Counted from the stretch's first letter, positions 21,563 through 33,058 are shown. The stretch is 64,000 nt of DNA from Lithodes maja (GCA_037953745.1 JBAKBP010012311.1:1-64000); one strand, 5' to 3'. Made by a program: numbers and translations. Notes: generated from the sequence alone by a model not told the origin.

Positions 21563-23348
21563 TCTAAATAATCCAAATGATAACAAAATATTTTGGTCTA
21601 CTCTTAACTCATTCAAAATCCAACTTCACTACTGCTTCATCCATTCCACCTTAAAATCTCCGACTGGCAATCTTGTAAGTGACCCACGAGGTAAAGCTAA
21701 CCTTCTTGCGGATATTTTCTCCACCAACTCAACCTTAGATGAAATAAATAAAGATGTCCCTGTACTTAATTTTAATTCGCCTGAAATTCCCTCACTTAAG
21801 ATCCACACCAGACATGTCAAAACTATTTTGCAGAATCTCTCAGTAGATAAGGCTCCTGGTCCAGATGAAATTCCTCCAATAGTACTTAAGAATTGCTCCT
21901 TGGTGCTCGCTCCTGTATTGGCAAAATTTTTCCGTCTGTGTACTCATACCTCATGCTTCCCAGTACCCTGGAAAGAAGCAAACATCCATCCAGTTCCTAA
22001 AAAAGGTGCCTCTTCAGATCCATCAAACTACAGACCAATAGCTATAACTTCCACTCTTGGTATAGTCTTTGAAATTATATTAAATAATCACATAATTAAG
22101 CATCTTGAGAATAATAAATTAATCAGTGATAGGCAATATGGTTTTAGACGATGTCGATCAACTGCAGACATTCTTTGCCTTCTTACGCATCAAATCAACC
22201 AAGCTACAGACCAACATGGTGAAACACATACAATAGCACTGGATATATCAAAGGCATTTGATAGAGTCTGGCATCAATCCTTATTGTCGAAGATGTCACA
22301 CTACGGCCTTGCATCATTAGTTCCACTAATTTCTTCTTATCTTCATAACAGAAAAATATGTGTAATGGTAGATGGCCTTTATTCTCAATTTCACTCAATA
22401 AATGCTGGTGTTCCCCAGGGATCAGTTTTGGCCCCAACTCTGTTCCTCATTCATATCAATGATCTCATATCTACCACTCATAATCCAATACATTCCTACG
22501 CAGGTGACTTAACACTCCACAGTTCCTTCACATTTACCAATTCTTTCACCCAACCCGATCTTATAAATTCAAAAATAAACACTGCAATTTCTCTGAACCA
22601 GGACCTTTCTAGAATTAATGAATGGGGACAAAAGAATCTAGTTTCCTTTAATGCACAGAAAACCAAGTACATTCAATTTTCTAACCGACAGAATCTCACT
22701 GACTCCCATATATTTTTTAATGATGTAAATATTCCCACTTCCCCTAGTATTGACATTCTCGGTGTAACATTAACTACTAACTTGAGCTGGACACATTATG
22801 TTAGAAGCATTGCTAAGAATGCCTCTAAAAAACTGGGACTCCTGTACAGAGTTAGAGAATTCTTCACTGACGAGCAGTTGGCCGTAATATATAAAAGTCA
22901 TGTGCGTTCTCAGATGAATTACTGTTCACCTCTGTGGGGTGGAAGTGGAGTGGTTGCATTGAGGCAGTTGGACAAAATTCAAAATAAAGCTATTAGATTA
23001 ATCAATAACCCTGCAATCACACAGGACCTTCCTACATTATCCATACGAAGAAACGTTGCATCCCTTGCATTATTCTACAGATATATTCACAGCAATTGAT
23101 CCGAGGAACTTGCTTCAATTGTGCCGCCTCTCCACATCTTTCCCCGTAGAACTAGGGCAGCTGAGAGCGCCCATGAATTTACACTTTCTCCTCCACAATG
23201 CAGAACTTCTGCTTATCAGAATTCATTTATCCCCAGAGCTACTACTCTTTGGAATTCACTTCCCTCGAATTGCTTTCCACAAACTTACAATCTACAAATG
23301 TTTAAATCCAGTTGTTACAAACATTTTATGAATGGAGGATTCCTTTAG
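21563..23348 (+). pseudogene. Family E Jockey-like LINE reverse transcriptase, one stop, YAGD box
   Basis: The frame is open from about 21563 to a TGA at 23097-23099 and then stays open in the same frame to the natural stop after 23348. Motifs in order: FWSTLNSFK, DKAPGPDEIPP, NYRPIAITS, RQYGFRRCRSTAD, LDISKAFDRVWHQSL, GVPQGSVLAPTLFLIHINDL, the active box as SYAGDL (YADD expected), WGQKNLVSFN, VTLTTNLSW, LGLLYRVREFF, MNYCSPLWGG, LSIRRNVASLALFYRY. The C-terminal LWNSLP block follows the TGA. The second catalytic Asp is changed to Gly, so it should be inactive even without the stop. The 3' UTR ends at 23407, where the poly-A tail begins, split by a piggyBac MITE. Endonuclease and ORF1 are not present. 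Confidence 0.86.
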
Positions 23349-23403
23349 GCACATGGACCTTTTTGTTTTATCTGTGTTTTTCCTTCCTCCGTTCATTGTC
23401 TCT

Positions 23404-23891
23404 TTAACCCTTCCTTCCCGGATGCCCTCTTGTACGCCCATAAAAAAGCATGTAACAGGTACCCGGAAGGCCTCTTATGCACCCACGACGTCACAGCCTG
23501 TGAGCTTGCTGTGCGAGGCGTCGGTCCGACGCATGTAAACAACAGCCGGCTGGACCGACGCTCCGCATCTCCGGCCACAAGAAGGAGAGCGTCGCTTGTT
23601 CTTGTGTGCCTGTATGTTGTTGTTCAGTATCGAAAAGTGGTGTAAAGTGGCTGGTTTGGCCATAAAGTTATCTCCAATGAAATCATCATCACAGCTCACC
23701 CAGTTGACTTAGAGAGCTCTACTTAATGCCATTTTACAGGTAAATAACACAGCTACGCTTGGGGATGCGCGGGAATGCGGAAAGCAGTCTGATTAACGAA
23801 TATACGGTAGCCTAGCCTAGACGTTTTTCGGCCAAAACACCCGGGTTTCGAGGAATATATATATAATACATAACCGGGGCTGGAGGGTTAA
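23404..23891. mobile_element. piggyBac-type MITE, copy 2
   Basis: TTAA is at 23404-23407 and 23888-23891, with CCCTTCCTTCCCGG and CCGGGGCTGGAGGG ends. It is inserted exactly where the 3' UTR of the family E LINE meets its poly-A tail: the right TTAA runs straight into A(n) up to 23913. Nearly identical to copy 5. Confidence 0.9.
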
Positions 23892-23913
23892 AAAAAAAAA
23901 AAAAAAAAAAAAA

Positions 23914-24315
23914 ACACATTAGGTGTATAATACCAGGCCAGCCGTAGTGCCTTGTACGCACACAGGGTGCGTCCCTGTGGCTGGTTTGGGTGGGATGCTC
24001 CGTGGCAACTGTATCCTACCCCTTGCCAACCTTTGGGTGAAGGCACTGGGGACATCTTCCGAGGCAATCTTGAGCCAGTCATCTGGGCATGGTAATTTTT
24101 CCTTGCCAATTTCTTTACCTACTATGACTGAAAAATGACCAAATGGGTTTCTTTAGTGTCCAATAATAATTTAAAAAAAAATCAAGAGCATTTTTAGCAT
24201 AAATAGTGGAAATTTGATGCTGCATTTTTATATTTTACTAAGTTTCAATAAACATTCCTATTTTTATGTAGGACTATTCCTATTATCCTTTATATGATAA
24301 GTTTGCACATGTACT
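23914..24315. other. No gene recognised
   Basis: Single-copy-looking sequence between the LINE poly-A tail and the satellite. A short open frame at 23923-24138 has no recognisable motifs. Confidence 0.4.
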
Positions 24316-27050
24316 ACCTAGTACTACACCTGTTGCCAACGTAGGGGGGCTTCAGGGCTGGTGACGAGTTTGTTGGGAGAATGTTATGAATAAAGGCAGT
24401 CTCCTCCATAGTACTGTACTACACCCGTTGCTAACGTAAGGGGGCTTCAGGGCTGGTGACGAGTTTGTTGGAGAATGTTATGAATAAAGGCAGTCTCCTC
24501 CATAGTACTGTACTACACCCGTTGCTAACGTAAGGGGGCTTCAGGGCTGGTGACGAGTTTGTTGGGAGAATGTTATGAATAAAGGCAGTCTCCTCCATAG
24601 TACTGTACTACACCCGTTGCTAACGTAAGGGGGCTTCAGGGCTGGTGACGAGTTTGTTGGGAGAATGTTATGAATAAAGGCAGTCTCCTCCATAGTACTG
24701 TACTACACCCGTTGCTAACGTAAGGGGGCTTCAGGGCTGGTGACGAGTTTGTTGGGAGAATGTTATGAATAAAGGCAGTCTCCTCCATAGTACTGTACTA
24801 CACCCGTTGCTAACGTAAGGGGGCTTCAGGGCTGGTGACGAGTTTGTTGGGAGAATGTTATGAATAAAGGCAGTCTCCTCCATAGTACTGTACTACACCC
24901 GTTGCTAACGTAAGGGGCTTCAGGGCTGGTGACGAGTTTGTTGGGAGAATGTTATGAATAAAGGCAGTCTCCTCCATAGTACTGTACTATACCCGTTGCT
25001 AACGTAAGGGGGCTTCAGGGCTGGTGACGAGTTTGTTGGGAGAATGTTATGAATAAAGGCAGTCTCCTCCATAGTACTGTACTACACCCGTTGCTAACGT
25101 AAGGGGGCTTCAGGGCTGGTGACGAGTTTGTTGGGAGAATGTTATGAATAAAGGCAGTCTCCTCCATAGTACTGTACTACACCCGTTGCTAACGTAAGGG
25201 GGCTTCAGGGCTGGTGACGAGTTTGTTGGGAGAATGTTATGAATAAAGGCAGTCTGCTCCATAGTACTGTACTACACCCGTTGCTAACGTAAGGGGGCTT
25301 CAGGGCTGGTGACGAGTTTGTTGGGAGAATGTTATGAATAAAGGCAGTCTCCTCCATAGTACTGTACTACACCCGTTGCTAACGTAAGGGGGCTTCAGGG
25401 CTGGTGACGAGTTTGTTGGGAGAATGTTATGAATAAAGGCAGTCTCCTCCATAGTACTGTACTACACCCGTTGCTAACGTAAGGGGGCTTCAGGGCTGGT
25501 GACGAGTTTGTTGGGAGAATGTTATGAATAAAGGCAGTCTCCTCCATAGTACTGTACTACACCCGTTGCTAACGTAAGGGGGCTTCAGGGCTGGTGACGA
25601 GTTTGTTGGGAGAATGTTATGAATAAAGGCAGTCTCCTCCATAGTACTGTACTACACCCGTTGCTAACGTAAGGGGGCTTCAGGGCTGGTGACGAGTTTG
25701 TTGGGAGAATGTTATGAATAAAGGCAGTCTCCTCCATAGTACTGTACTACACCCGTTGCTAACGTAAGGGGGCTTCAGGGCTGGTGACGAGTTTGTTGGG
25801 AGAATGTTATGAATAAAGGCAGTCTCCTCCATAGTACTGTACTACACCCGTTGCTAACGTAAGGGGGCTTCAGGGCTGGTGACGAGTTTGTTGGGAGAAT
25901 GTTATGAATAAAGGCAGTCTCCTCCATAGTACTGTACTACACCCGTTGCTAACGTAAGGGGGCTTCAGGGCTGGTGACGAGTTTGTTGGGAGAATGTTAT
26001 GAATAAAGGCAGTCTCCTCCATAGTACTGTACTACACCCGTTGCTAACGTAAGGGGGCTTCAGGGCTGGTGACGAGTTTGTTGGGAGAATGTTATGAATA
26101 AAGGCAGTCTCCTCCATAGTACTGTACTACACCCGTTGCTAACGTAAGGGGGCTTCAGGGCTGGTGACGAGTTTGTTGGGAGAATGTTATGAATAAAGGC
26201 AGTCTCCTCCATAGTACTGTACTACACCCGTTGCTAACGTAAGGGGGCTTCAGGGCTGGTGACGAGTTTGTTGGGAGAATGTTATGAATAAAGGCAGTCT
26301 CCTCCATAGTACTGTACTACACCCGTTGCTAACGTAAGGGGGCTTCAGGGCTGGTGACGAGTTTGTTGGGAGAATGTTATGAATAAAGGCAGTCTCCTCC
26401 ATAGTACTATACTACACCCGTTGCTAACGTAAGGGGGCTTCAGGGCTGGTGACGAGTTTGTTGGGAGAATGTTATGAATAAAGGCAGTCTCCTCCATAGT
26501 ACTGTACTACACCCGTTGCTAACGTAAGGGGCTTCAGGGCTGGTGACGAGTTTGTTGGGAGAATGTTATGAATAAAGGCAGTCTCCTCCATAGTACTGTA
26601 CTACACCCGTTGCTAACGTAAGGGGGCTTCAGGGCTGGTGACGAGTTTGTTGGGAGAATGTTATGAATAAAGGCAGTCTCCTCCATAGTACTGTACTACA
26701 CCCGTTGCTAACGTAAGGGGGCTTCAGGGCTGGTGACGAGTTTGTTGGGAGAATGTTATGAATAAAGGCAGTCTCCTCCATAGTACTGTACTACACCCGT
26801 TGCTAACGTAAGGGGGCTTCAGGGCTGGTGACGAGTTTGTTGGGAGAATGTTATGAATAAAGGCAGTCTCCTCCATAGTACTGTACTACACCCGTTGCTA
26901 ACGTAAGGGGGCTTCAGGGCTGGTGACGAGTTTGTTGGGAGAATGTTATGAATAAAGGCAGTCTCCTCCATAGTACTGTACTACACCCGTTACCAACGTA
27001 GGGGGGCTTCAGGGCGCCGACGAGTTTGTTGGGAGAGCGTTTCCCTCTCC
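24316..27050 (+). repeat. 95-bp satellite/minisatellite array, about 29 units
   Basis: The unit of 95 bp contains ACACCCGTTGCTAACGTAAG, then GGGGCTTCAGGGCTGGTGAC, GAATGTTATGAATAAAGGCA and GTCTCCTCCATAGTACTGT. Period checked from the starts at 24421, 24515 and 24610 (one unit is 94). Internal units differ by only single bases (near 24912, 24989, 25254, 26409, 26530). The first unit and the last share CCAACGTAGGGGGG where all inner units have CTAACGTAAGGGGG, and the last unit is further diverged (GGGCGCCGACGAG). Not coding: the unit length is not a multiple of three and stops recur. Confidence 0.97.
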
Positions 27051-27179
27051 CCTCAGGTTTTCGTCGTCGGCTAGACTAATTGTGCGTTGCTTTTTATTTC
27101 CTCTTAATCTGCTATTCCCCTTTTGTTGTTATTCTTTCCCCTCCAATTGTCCTTTGGGCGACCTATATCATATGCCATC

Positions 27180-27618
27180 GTGTCGGGCCTGGCTTGGTTG
27201 TTGGCTCCTGACTTGATTGGGGGGCGGTTAACGGGTGGTAGCGCGTGGTCCATTGCAGTTCCCACGGGAGTTGGAACTGTTTTATCTATCTATCTATCTA
27301 TTGCCTGACGCCGTGATCCCCGAAGGGGTGGCCACGAACGAACCGCCCCATGCACCTCTGTCCCCAGTCAGTCGACGCCCCTCACCCCAACCAGCACCGC
27401 CTTCGTTCATGTACTTCCTCACTCCATCCTTCCACCTCTCATTCGGTCTACCTCTCCCTCTCTGTCCCTCCACCTCGCTCTCGTACACCCTCTTAGTCAT
27501 ACTCTCGCTTTTTATGCAGACCATTTAATCCTAGTAGCTGACAATGTGCAAGATGCTGAGGCCAAATTCAGAAGATGGAGAGAGGGCATGGCGAGCAAGG
27601 GTTTGAGAGTCGTTATTA
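27180..27618 (+). pseudogene. Family B-type RT fragment split by a family A 3' end
   Basis: After a family A fragment (27284-27514) the plus strand reads YADHLILVADNVQDAEAKF, then RRWREGMASKGLRVVIN, an RT catalytic block with YADH in place of YADD. Before the insertion 27195-27283 reads GGSAWSIAVPTGVG in the same frame, plausibly the preceding RT residues. No other RT motifs remain. Too short to class firmly; family B is likely. Confidence 0.6.
27284..27514 (-). mobile_element. Family A RTE-like 3' end fragment
   Basis: (CTAT)n at 27284-27301, then the family A 3' end and C-terminal coding (GRGRPNERWKDGVRKY) on the minus strand. The possible target duplication TTTTAT lies just before and at the right edge. 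Truncated to about 230 bases. Confidence 0.85.
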
Positions 27619-28071
27619 ACTGTATCTTTTTCTATTATTATTATTGATTTTTAAAAATTAAATGTTCTTGTTAAAAGAGTACTCTTTGTTTAAATCTGTT
27701 GTTGATATTTTGCAATAATTTTTCTTTATTATATTATATCTATTCATTGTCGATAGTATCGATTGCTTGCTTTTGCTATTTCCTTAGTTTATTTGTACAG
27801 TACGATAAATGTAGGTTATTTGTAGGGTAGTAATTGATAGGGGTCACTTGAGGCATGCTATGCTTAAAGGTACCTACCCGATAGCACTATCGTTAGTGAG
27901 TGCTGTATGTTTTTTGTACTATTGTTGATGTCTTGTCAAATTGCAAATTGGCTTAATATAAAATTTGATATAAATTGTAGTTTCTTTAATCATACAGAAT
28001 TCAGTCAAATTTACCAGAACGTCCCGGACTTCCCAAATTGAATAATTCCTTGAACATGACGATGGTGCATT
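27619..28071. other. AT-rich, no gene recognised
   Basis: Low-GC sequence with a short ATT run near 27640. No motifs or exon signals that I can support. Confidence 0.4.
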
Positions 28072-28330
28072 GTTATATGTGCGATCAGTTTGCTTGGGAA
28101 CCCGATTGACTTGCTCATGTAGTGATATACACCCTATGTGGTGGATTGTGTTCTTTTATTTCATAAATTTTATTTTAGTAAGCGTTGTTTCCACATAGCG
28201 ATTTTGAAAAGTTATTTTGCCTTTATATTGTGTTTGTCCGATTTTGAAAAGTTATTTTGCCTTTATATTGTGTTTGTCCAAGTTTTGGTTTGTTTAGTTT
28301 GCAAGTTTTACATTTTAATTAACAAAACCA
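28072..28330 (+). repeat. Interspersed repeat R3, copy with internal duplication
   Basis: This is the inverse of 12975-13180. A ~42-base block starting GATTTTGAAAAGTTATTTTG is present twice in tandem (near 28199 and 28240). The end block TTTGCAAGTTTTACATTTTA recurs at 35966. Confidence 0.78.
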
Positions 28331-28429
28331 AGGTTATGCATTGTAGATTAAGACGAGGCAATATGAAAAAGAGTGGTGCATACCCATAGTGAGTTCACTG
28401 CTCAATAGGTGGCGTTCTGAGAGTGAGGG

Positions 28430-28660
28430 TCTGAGTCTGGAGGGTGAGACGGTGAAGCACTTGAACGAAGCAACCAGCCGCTTCAGAGATGGAGCTGCTT
28501 CGAGCCATGATGGATGCTTCACATGTCTCACTCCCCAGACTGGAACAAGACCTCACGGGCTTCACCGTGTTGAGCGGTGGAATGTACAGGCTCTCAGCCT
28601 ATGCCCGAGAGGGAGTAATTGGAATATAGAAAAAAATAAAAAAATAAAAAAAATAAGGGT
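28430..28660 (+). repeat. SINE-like repeat with A-rich tail, copy 1
   Basis: This matches 53625-53811 over about 180 bases, e.g. CTGGAACAAGACCTCACGGG and CAGCCTATGCCCGAGAGGGA, and ends in an (AAAAAAT)n-type tail at 28629-28656. There is a GGTTCGAGCC-type B-box in the other copy, but no clear A-box, so pol III origin is only suggested. Confidence 0.6.
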
Positions 28661-28682
28661 GTGGGCGCTAACTCGATTCGGA

Positions 28683-28768
28683 CATTAGGACAAGAGACTG
28701 AAACTGTGCGTATGTGTGGAGCACTCAGTCTTAAAATTTTATGTATGTATGTACTGTATGTATGTATG
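28683..28768 (+). mobile_element. Family B LINE 3' end with (TATG)n tail
   Basis: ATTAGGACAAGAGACTGAAA and GGAGCACTCAGTCTTAAAAT, then (TATG)n at 28741-28768. The same end occurs at 52560-52632 and, inverted, at 30697-30800. Only the extreme 3' end is present. Confidence 0.8.
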
Positions 28769-29420
28769 TGCTTCGTCTGACTGTTAACCTAACAAGTGCG
28801 CATGGGGGTTAATTGAAAACGTCCCCCTGTGCTGACGTATTTGAGGTGTTTCCGTCACTAAAATATTCATTGTACCATTAATAGCATTAATAATTATCCA
28901 TATGCGCCTATTATGGGTTGATTATAAAGGTATTAACCTGAAACAACAATAAAACGAGTGAAAACAGCGTTTGGATGGTCAAAATCGGAGATATAGCCCG
29001 CGAGTTGTATAATGTATGGGTGAGGCAAACTGCTTTCCCGCCAATTTCCCCAAGGCCACTGAGACACAGTCGATCGATACTCTCTCTCTCTCTCTCTTGC
29101 ACTCGCTTGCCATCAGTGATGACAACACCCTGCTTGCAACTCGCTAATGTTAGCACGAAAATATACCTCAGGAATAAGGGAATAATAGGGAAAATAGGTG
29201 ATAACTGAAGGAGAGGAGGAAAGTGGGGAAGGAGGGGAGGTAGAGGACTGAGATTTTGCATGGCCCAGGGGCCAAAAAAAAATAAAAAAATAAAAAAATA
29301 AAAATAAAAAAAATATATTTGTTTTCGATGTCAAAAGTTGATTTTTTATTTTACTTACTCTCAAGAGTCTTCCCGCAGTCCGCCGGGGGAACTCTTAAGA
29401 GTCTCCCCGCAGCTCCCGGG
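28769..29420. other. No gene recognised; simple repeats
   Basis: A (TC)n run at 29080-29097 and A-rich (AAAAAAT)n at 29273-29312. A short duplication of a TCTTAAGAGTCT/CCCGCAG motif lies at about 29360-29415. Confidence 0.4.
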
Positions 29421-29692
29421 TTAAGGGGAGATGGGTCATTTTTTTGGTTCTCATTCCTCGTATTTAGCCCCATTAGTTTTCAGAGTTTATGACATTCGGC
29501 CCATTAGTTTGGTGATTTTAAGACCTTTCGGCCCATTGTTTAGTAAATTTTAAGACTTTGTGTTATTTAGGTGTCAATTTCATCCTGAACTGTCCAAGAC
29601 ATTTTTTATTGAAAAATTTACAAATTTGTCTTTTGGGGGGGGGGGGGGGGGGGGGTATTTTTAAGTTTGATGGAGGTCTAGGGAGGAAACTA
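29421..29692 (+). repeat. Repeat R5 (MITE-like), diverged copy
   Basis: Starts TTAAGGGGAGAT and shares TTAGCCCCATTAG, TTTGGTGATTTTAAGACCTTT and GATGGAGGTCTAG with 45371-45705 and 46752-47098. A 22-base G run at 29634-29655 replaces the usual GGGGGTC segment. Confidence 0.65.
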
Positions 29693-30237
29693 AAAAAATT
29701 ATAAAAAGATATACTGTACAGTATATTAATGAGGAAATAAATACGCCCATCCCTCCAAATGAAGGGTGAATAGTCCGGGTATGTGGGGAATTGTCGCTTT
29801 GTTGGATGACTCGTTGGTTGTCGTGGTGGGGTTAAGGTGTCTGACTCGTGCAAACTGATTGATGAGAATGTTTCCTTGTTGTTTGAAAGTATGGTATCTG
29901 TTGTGTTGCTGTTGGAGAGTGTTATGTCATTTGTGTTTTGTAGAGTTTGTTGGTTTTTGTTTTGTGATCAAGTATTTGGAGGTAATTATTCCAATTTGTG
30001 TTTGTTCTAGTACCGGTATTTTGTTGTTAACTTGAGTGTTTAGTGCTTGTATTTGTTGTCGTGTGCTGAGTGTAGGGTGTTGGGAAATGTTTAAGTGTGT
30101 CGCATTGAGGCCTTTAATTTCTGGTATAAGTTGGGGTTGTGTTGCTTTTTGTTCCCTCTAGGGATGTTTTTTTTTTTTCCTGCGTTTTGAATAATTGTAT
30201 TGAAGGTGTGTATGGCATTGTTGATATATTTTGTTTT
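29693..30237. other. No gene recognised
   Basis: GT-rich sequence from 29850 to 30170 with many TTGTGTTT-type words. No motifs I can assign. Confidence 0.35.
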
Positions 30238-30475
30238 CTATGTGAATGAGGGAGACAAATGGCATAACTGCCTGCAGCGAGTGTCTCCCCCAGCGTTGAA
30301 AGAGTGATAGGGCCAAAATCAAGGGACGTTCAAGCTAAAATGCCTGGACACACGGAGTTTGAAGCAATTTAAGTCATAGGAAGAGGGAAAGACTGATTCA
30401 GGGAGAGAGTTCCAGAGCTCGGCAGTTGAATAGAAGAAAGTCTGAGAATAGCGTTTCACTCTTGGGTTAGGTAGT
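30238..30475 (-). mobile_element. Family C Jockey-like LINE 3' end fragment
   Basis: This matches 53858-54090 (e.g. GGCCAAAATCAAGGGACGTT, AATTTAAGTCATAGGAAGAG), the 3' end and last codons of the family C copy. Strongly 5' truncated. Confidence 0.82.
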
Positions 30476-30696
30476 ACTGATAGGTGTACTGTTTAGAGTT
30501 TCGAGGTGCTGTTCTGTTTCTGTTGTAAAAGCTTCCCAGTTGGCTCTTTAATAATTAGTGTATATGTGTTTGTGGCCAGCTGGGGTGATTCTGGTTTTGG
30601 TGGTGATGAACTGGAGGTGGTCAGAACTTAAGGATGTTGTGGAGGTGAGGTTGGGGGAGCAAAAGGTGATGAGGGGAGGTAGAGGGCTTGGTGGGG

Positions 30697-31535
30697 AATA
30701 CATACATACCGGTACATACAGTACATACATACAGTACATAAAATGTTAAGACTGAGTGCTCCACACATACGTGCCGTTTCGGTCTCTTGTCCTAATGGCG
30801 GCGTTCCAGGCAACACTTTTAAAGGACTGCTTCACTTGTCAAGTTTTTGGATTTGAGATTGGCACGTATAGTCCGATCCCAGGTCTTCCTCGGTCCACCC
30901 CTTGGTGCAGCTCCCTCCACAATCACAGACCTGCATCTTTTCACCCAATTTTGTTCATCCATTCTCTCCACATGTCCATACCATCCCAGTCTACTTGTAT
31001 TCATCTCCTCGCTAATACTCTTTATACCTAAACGTCTCCTCAGCTCACCATTTGTCATTCTATCCTGCAGCCTGGCCCCACACATTCATCTCACCATTCT
31101 CATCTCATTACATTCCATTCTGTTGACATCCTCTACTTTAACTGCCCATGTTTCTGAGGCATATTTCATTGCACTTCTAACACATGAGGCATACACCTTT
31201 CCCTTCAGGGGGAGAGGCATTCTTTTAATGGTCAGAATTGGCAGCAGTTCTCTGAACTTCCCCCAGCCACATCTAATTCTAGCGACAGTGGCAGCCTCGG
31301 CCCCACCACCGGCAGAGATGGTATCTCCTAGGTAACAAAACTTTTCCACCAGCTCCAATTTAATGACTCATTTCCAAAATTCACAGCCACAGGATAATCA
31401 TTTAACACAAGCTCGCCTTTGCAAAAAAAAAAAAAAAAAAAAAAACTATGCACTCAAATTTCTCTATTTCTAACTTAACTTTCGGCAGGAGTCCTTTTAT
31501 TCTACTACAGCGCTTACTGCCATGGTGCACAGGGC
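30697..31535 (-). pseudogene. Family B RTE-like LINE C-terminus
   Basis: The minus strand reads VEKFCYLGDTISAGGGAE, ARIRCGWGKFRELLPIL, GKVYASCVRSA, ASETWAVKVEDVNR, MVRWMCG-type blocks, LQDRMTNGELRRRLGIK, LGWYGHVERMDE and GGPRKTWDRTIR. These are the conserved C-terminal blocks of a second RTE-type protein. The frame is almost open across 30819-31358. The 3' end has the (CATA)n tail at 30700-30740. A poly-A-like run at 31421-31444 sits upstream of the frame. RT and endonuclease are missing. Confidence 0.78.
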
Positions 31536-31662
31536 AATATTGAGTCCTAGCTAGAGGGGTCTAGCAGCCCTTGAGTTAAACCTAAGAGCTCAGCCCCCGT
31601 AGCCCCTACCAGGCTGTGTACGGGCTCAAAGGACATGTTACCAAGATGAGCTCTGCGGCAAT

Positions 31663-31763
31663 GCATAATAATAATAATAATACTTTATTTCAGACTCACA
31701 CAGTACAGAGGGGACCATACTGGGGTCCATATATACCTTATAGTAACATAAATATACATAAGC
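31663..31763 (-). mobile_element. LINE-type 3' tail with (ATT)n, copy 1
   Basis: The inverse of 52986-53101: on the minus strand GGACCCCAGTATGGTCCCCT, TGTGTGAGTCTGAAATAAAG, then an ATT run. AATAAA sits just before the tail. No coding part is attached, so the parent family is unknown. Confidence 0.7.
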
Positions 31764-33058
31764 TACTGTAGGCTACATAGGCTACATAAAATAAAAAGAA
31801 ATTAAATAATACCCAGCTTGCTATCATGTAGTTCACAGCACTGCCGTGACTGCCTCAACCAAAAACAGTGGTCATCAAACTACTGTGTTACCAAAACCAC
31901 TGTCCTAATTGTGTACAGTACCATGCCTCACATCATTTAGCTTCCGGTACAGTATAGGAATAGCGGTACTGTACAGCACTATGAGGTTCAGTACCGGTAT
32001 GCTAATTTTGTAGAGTAGCAGACCTGAAATCATTACTTAAGGTTAAATATAGAGCAACTTTCTCCAGTGTGCCTTGATCCTAGAGGTGTACACTATGCTT
32101 GGAGTTTGTAGCATTTTAATGATACTGTTCTCAGAAGTGTTAGGCGCTGAATTAATTTGTATGTTAGCTTTCTAATGAGTGATTGGTAACTGTGTAAGTT
32201 CATATAGGCACATAGCGTACTTGTACTCTCATATTTTGAGAGCCCCAGAAACATTTTCATGATATTGTGATATGAGATACTTAGTCTATTCACTGTAATT
32301 TTCTTATAGTTCCACCATTGGTGAGCAGTAGGAGTTGAACAATGTTATTTTTGTATCCCATGTGCACATGAAATTTTCTTAATATTGAATTTCCCTGCAT
32401 GTAAAGTTGCCTCCGCTGACGACCCATATCCTCTATAGTCTGTGCTATTATGTTATACGAGTGTTCAGCCTAAATCAAATTTGTTTCCATAAACATGAAT
32501 ACAGTAGCCTATACGCTATCAAGGTATAGCCTACATATGGTTCACATTATTATTACGTAATTATTTAAGAGTTATTTTAATTAGGAAAGTTTCTGATGCA
32601 TGCTCTCAGCAACTAACCAAATACAATCTATGATCAAATTACTTATAATTGGTGAAGCCCAGCGTATAAGGTGGCGTCCATTTGGAGTTTACAATATTCG
32701 TACCCTAATGTTTACAAGTGTTTAAAGGGACCGCGTTATGAATGGAGTAGTGGGGCTCATAGTACGCTCCACCAATCACTTCAATGGCCTGCGAGTTGTA
32801 AGATGACGTCATGCTCGCGAGTACCAACCATAATCCAAGGGCTTTAAATTTAGTCTTCTAAATTTCCACAGATCAGCGTGTTCTACCTTCCAACTCCTCT
32901 GTATGGTTCGTATAGTATGTAATTTTTATAATTACGACTGATTTATATATAGTGATATATTCAGTCGAGTGATTTTATGTCCTTGGCAGCTTATTAGGTA
33001 AAGACGAAGTAACCTACATTTTCCCGCGTTTTTGTTCCCATAATTCTCCAATCAAAAC
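31764..33058. other. No gene recognised; possible upstream region
   Basis: Single-copy-looking AT-rich DNA. A consensus CRE, TGACGTCA, lies near 32803 with CG-containing sequence after it. This could be a promoter for a gene starting near 33059, but that is only a guess. Confidence 0.3.

Noticed and set aside
24316..27050. CRISPR-like array
   Set aside because: The 95-bp units abut without variable spacers, there are no cas genes, and the DNA is plainly eukaryotic. It is a satellite.
29563..29853. Pro-rich minus-strand frame
   Set aside because: Its core is the poly-G run at 29634-29655 read as proline codons.
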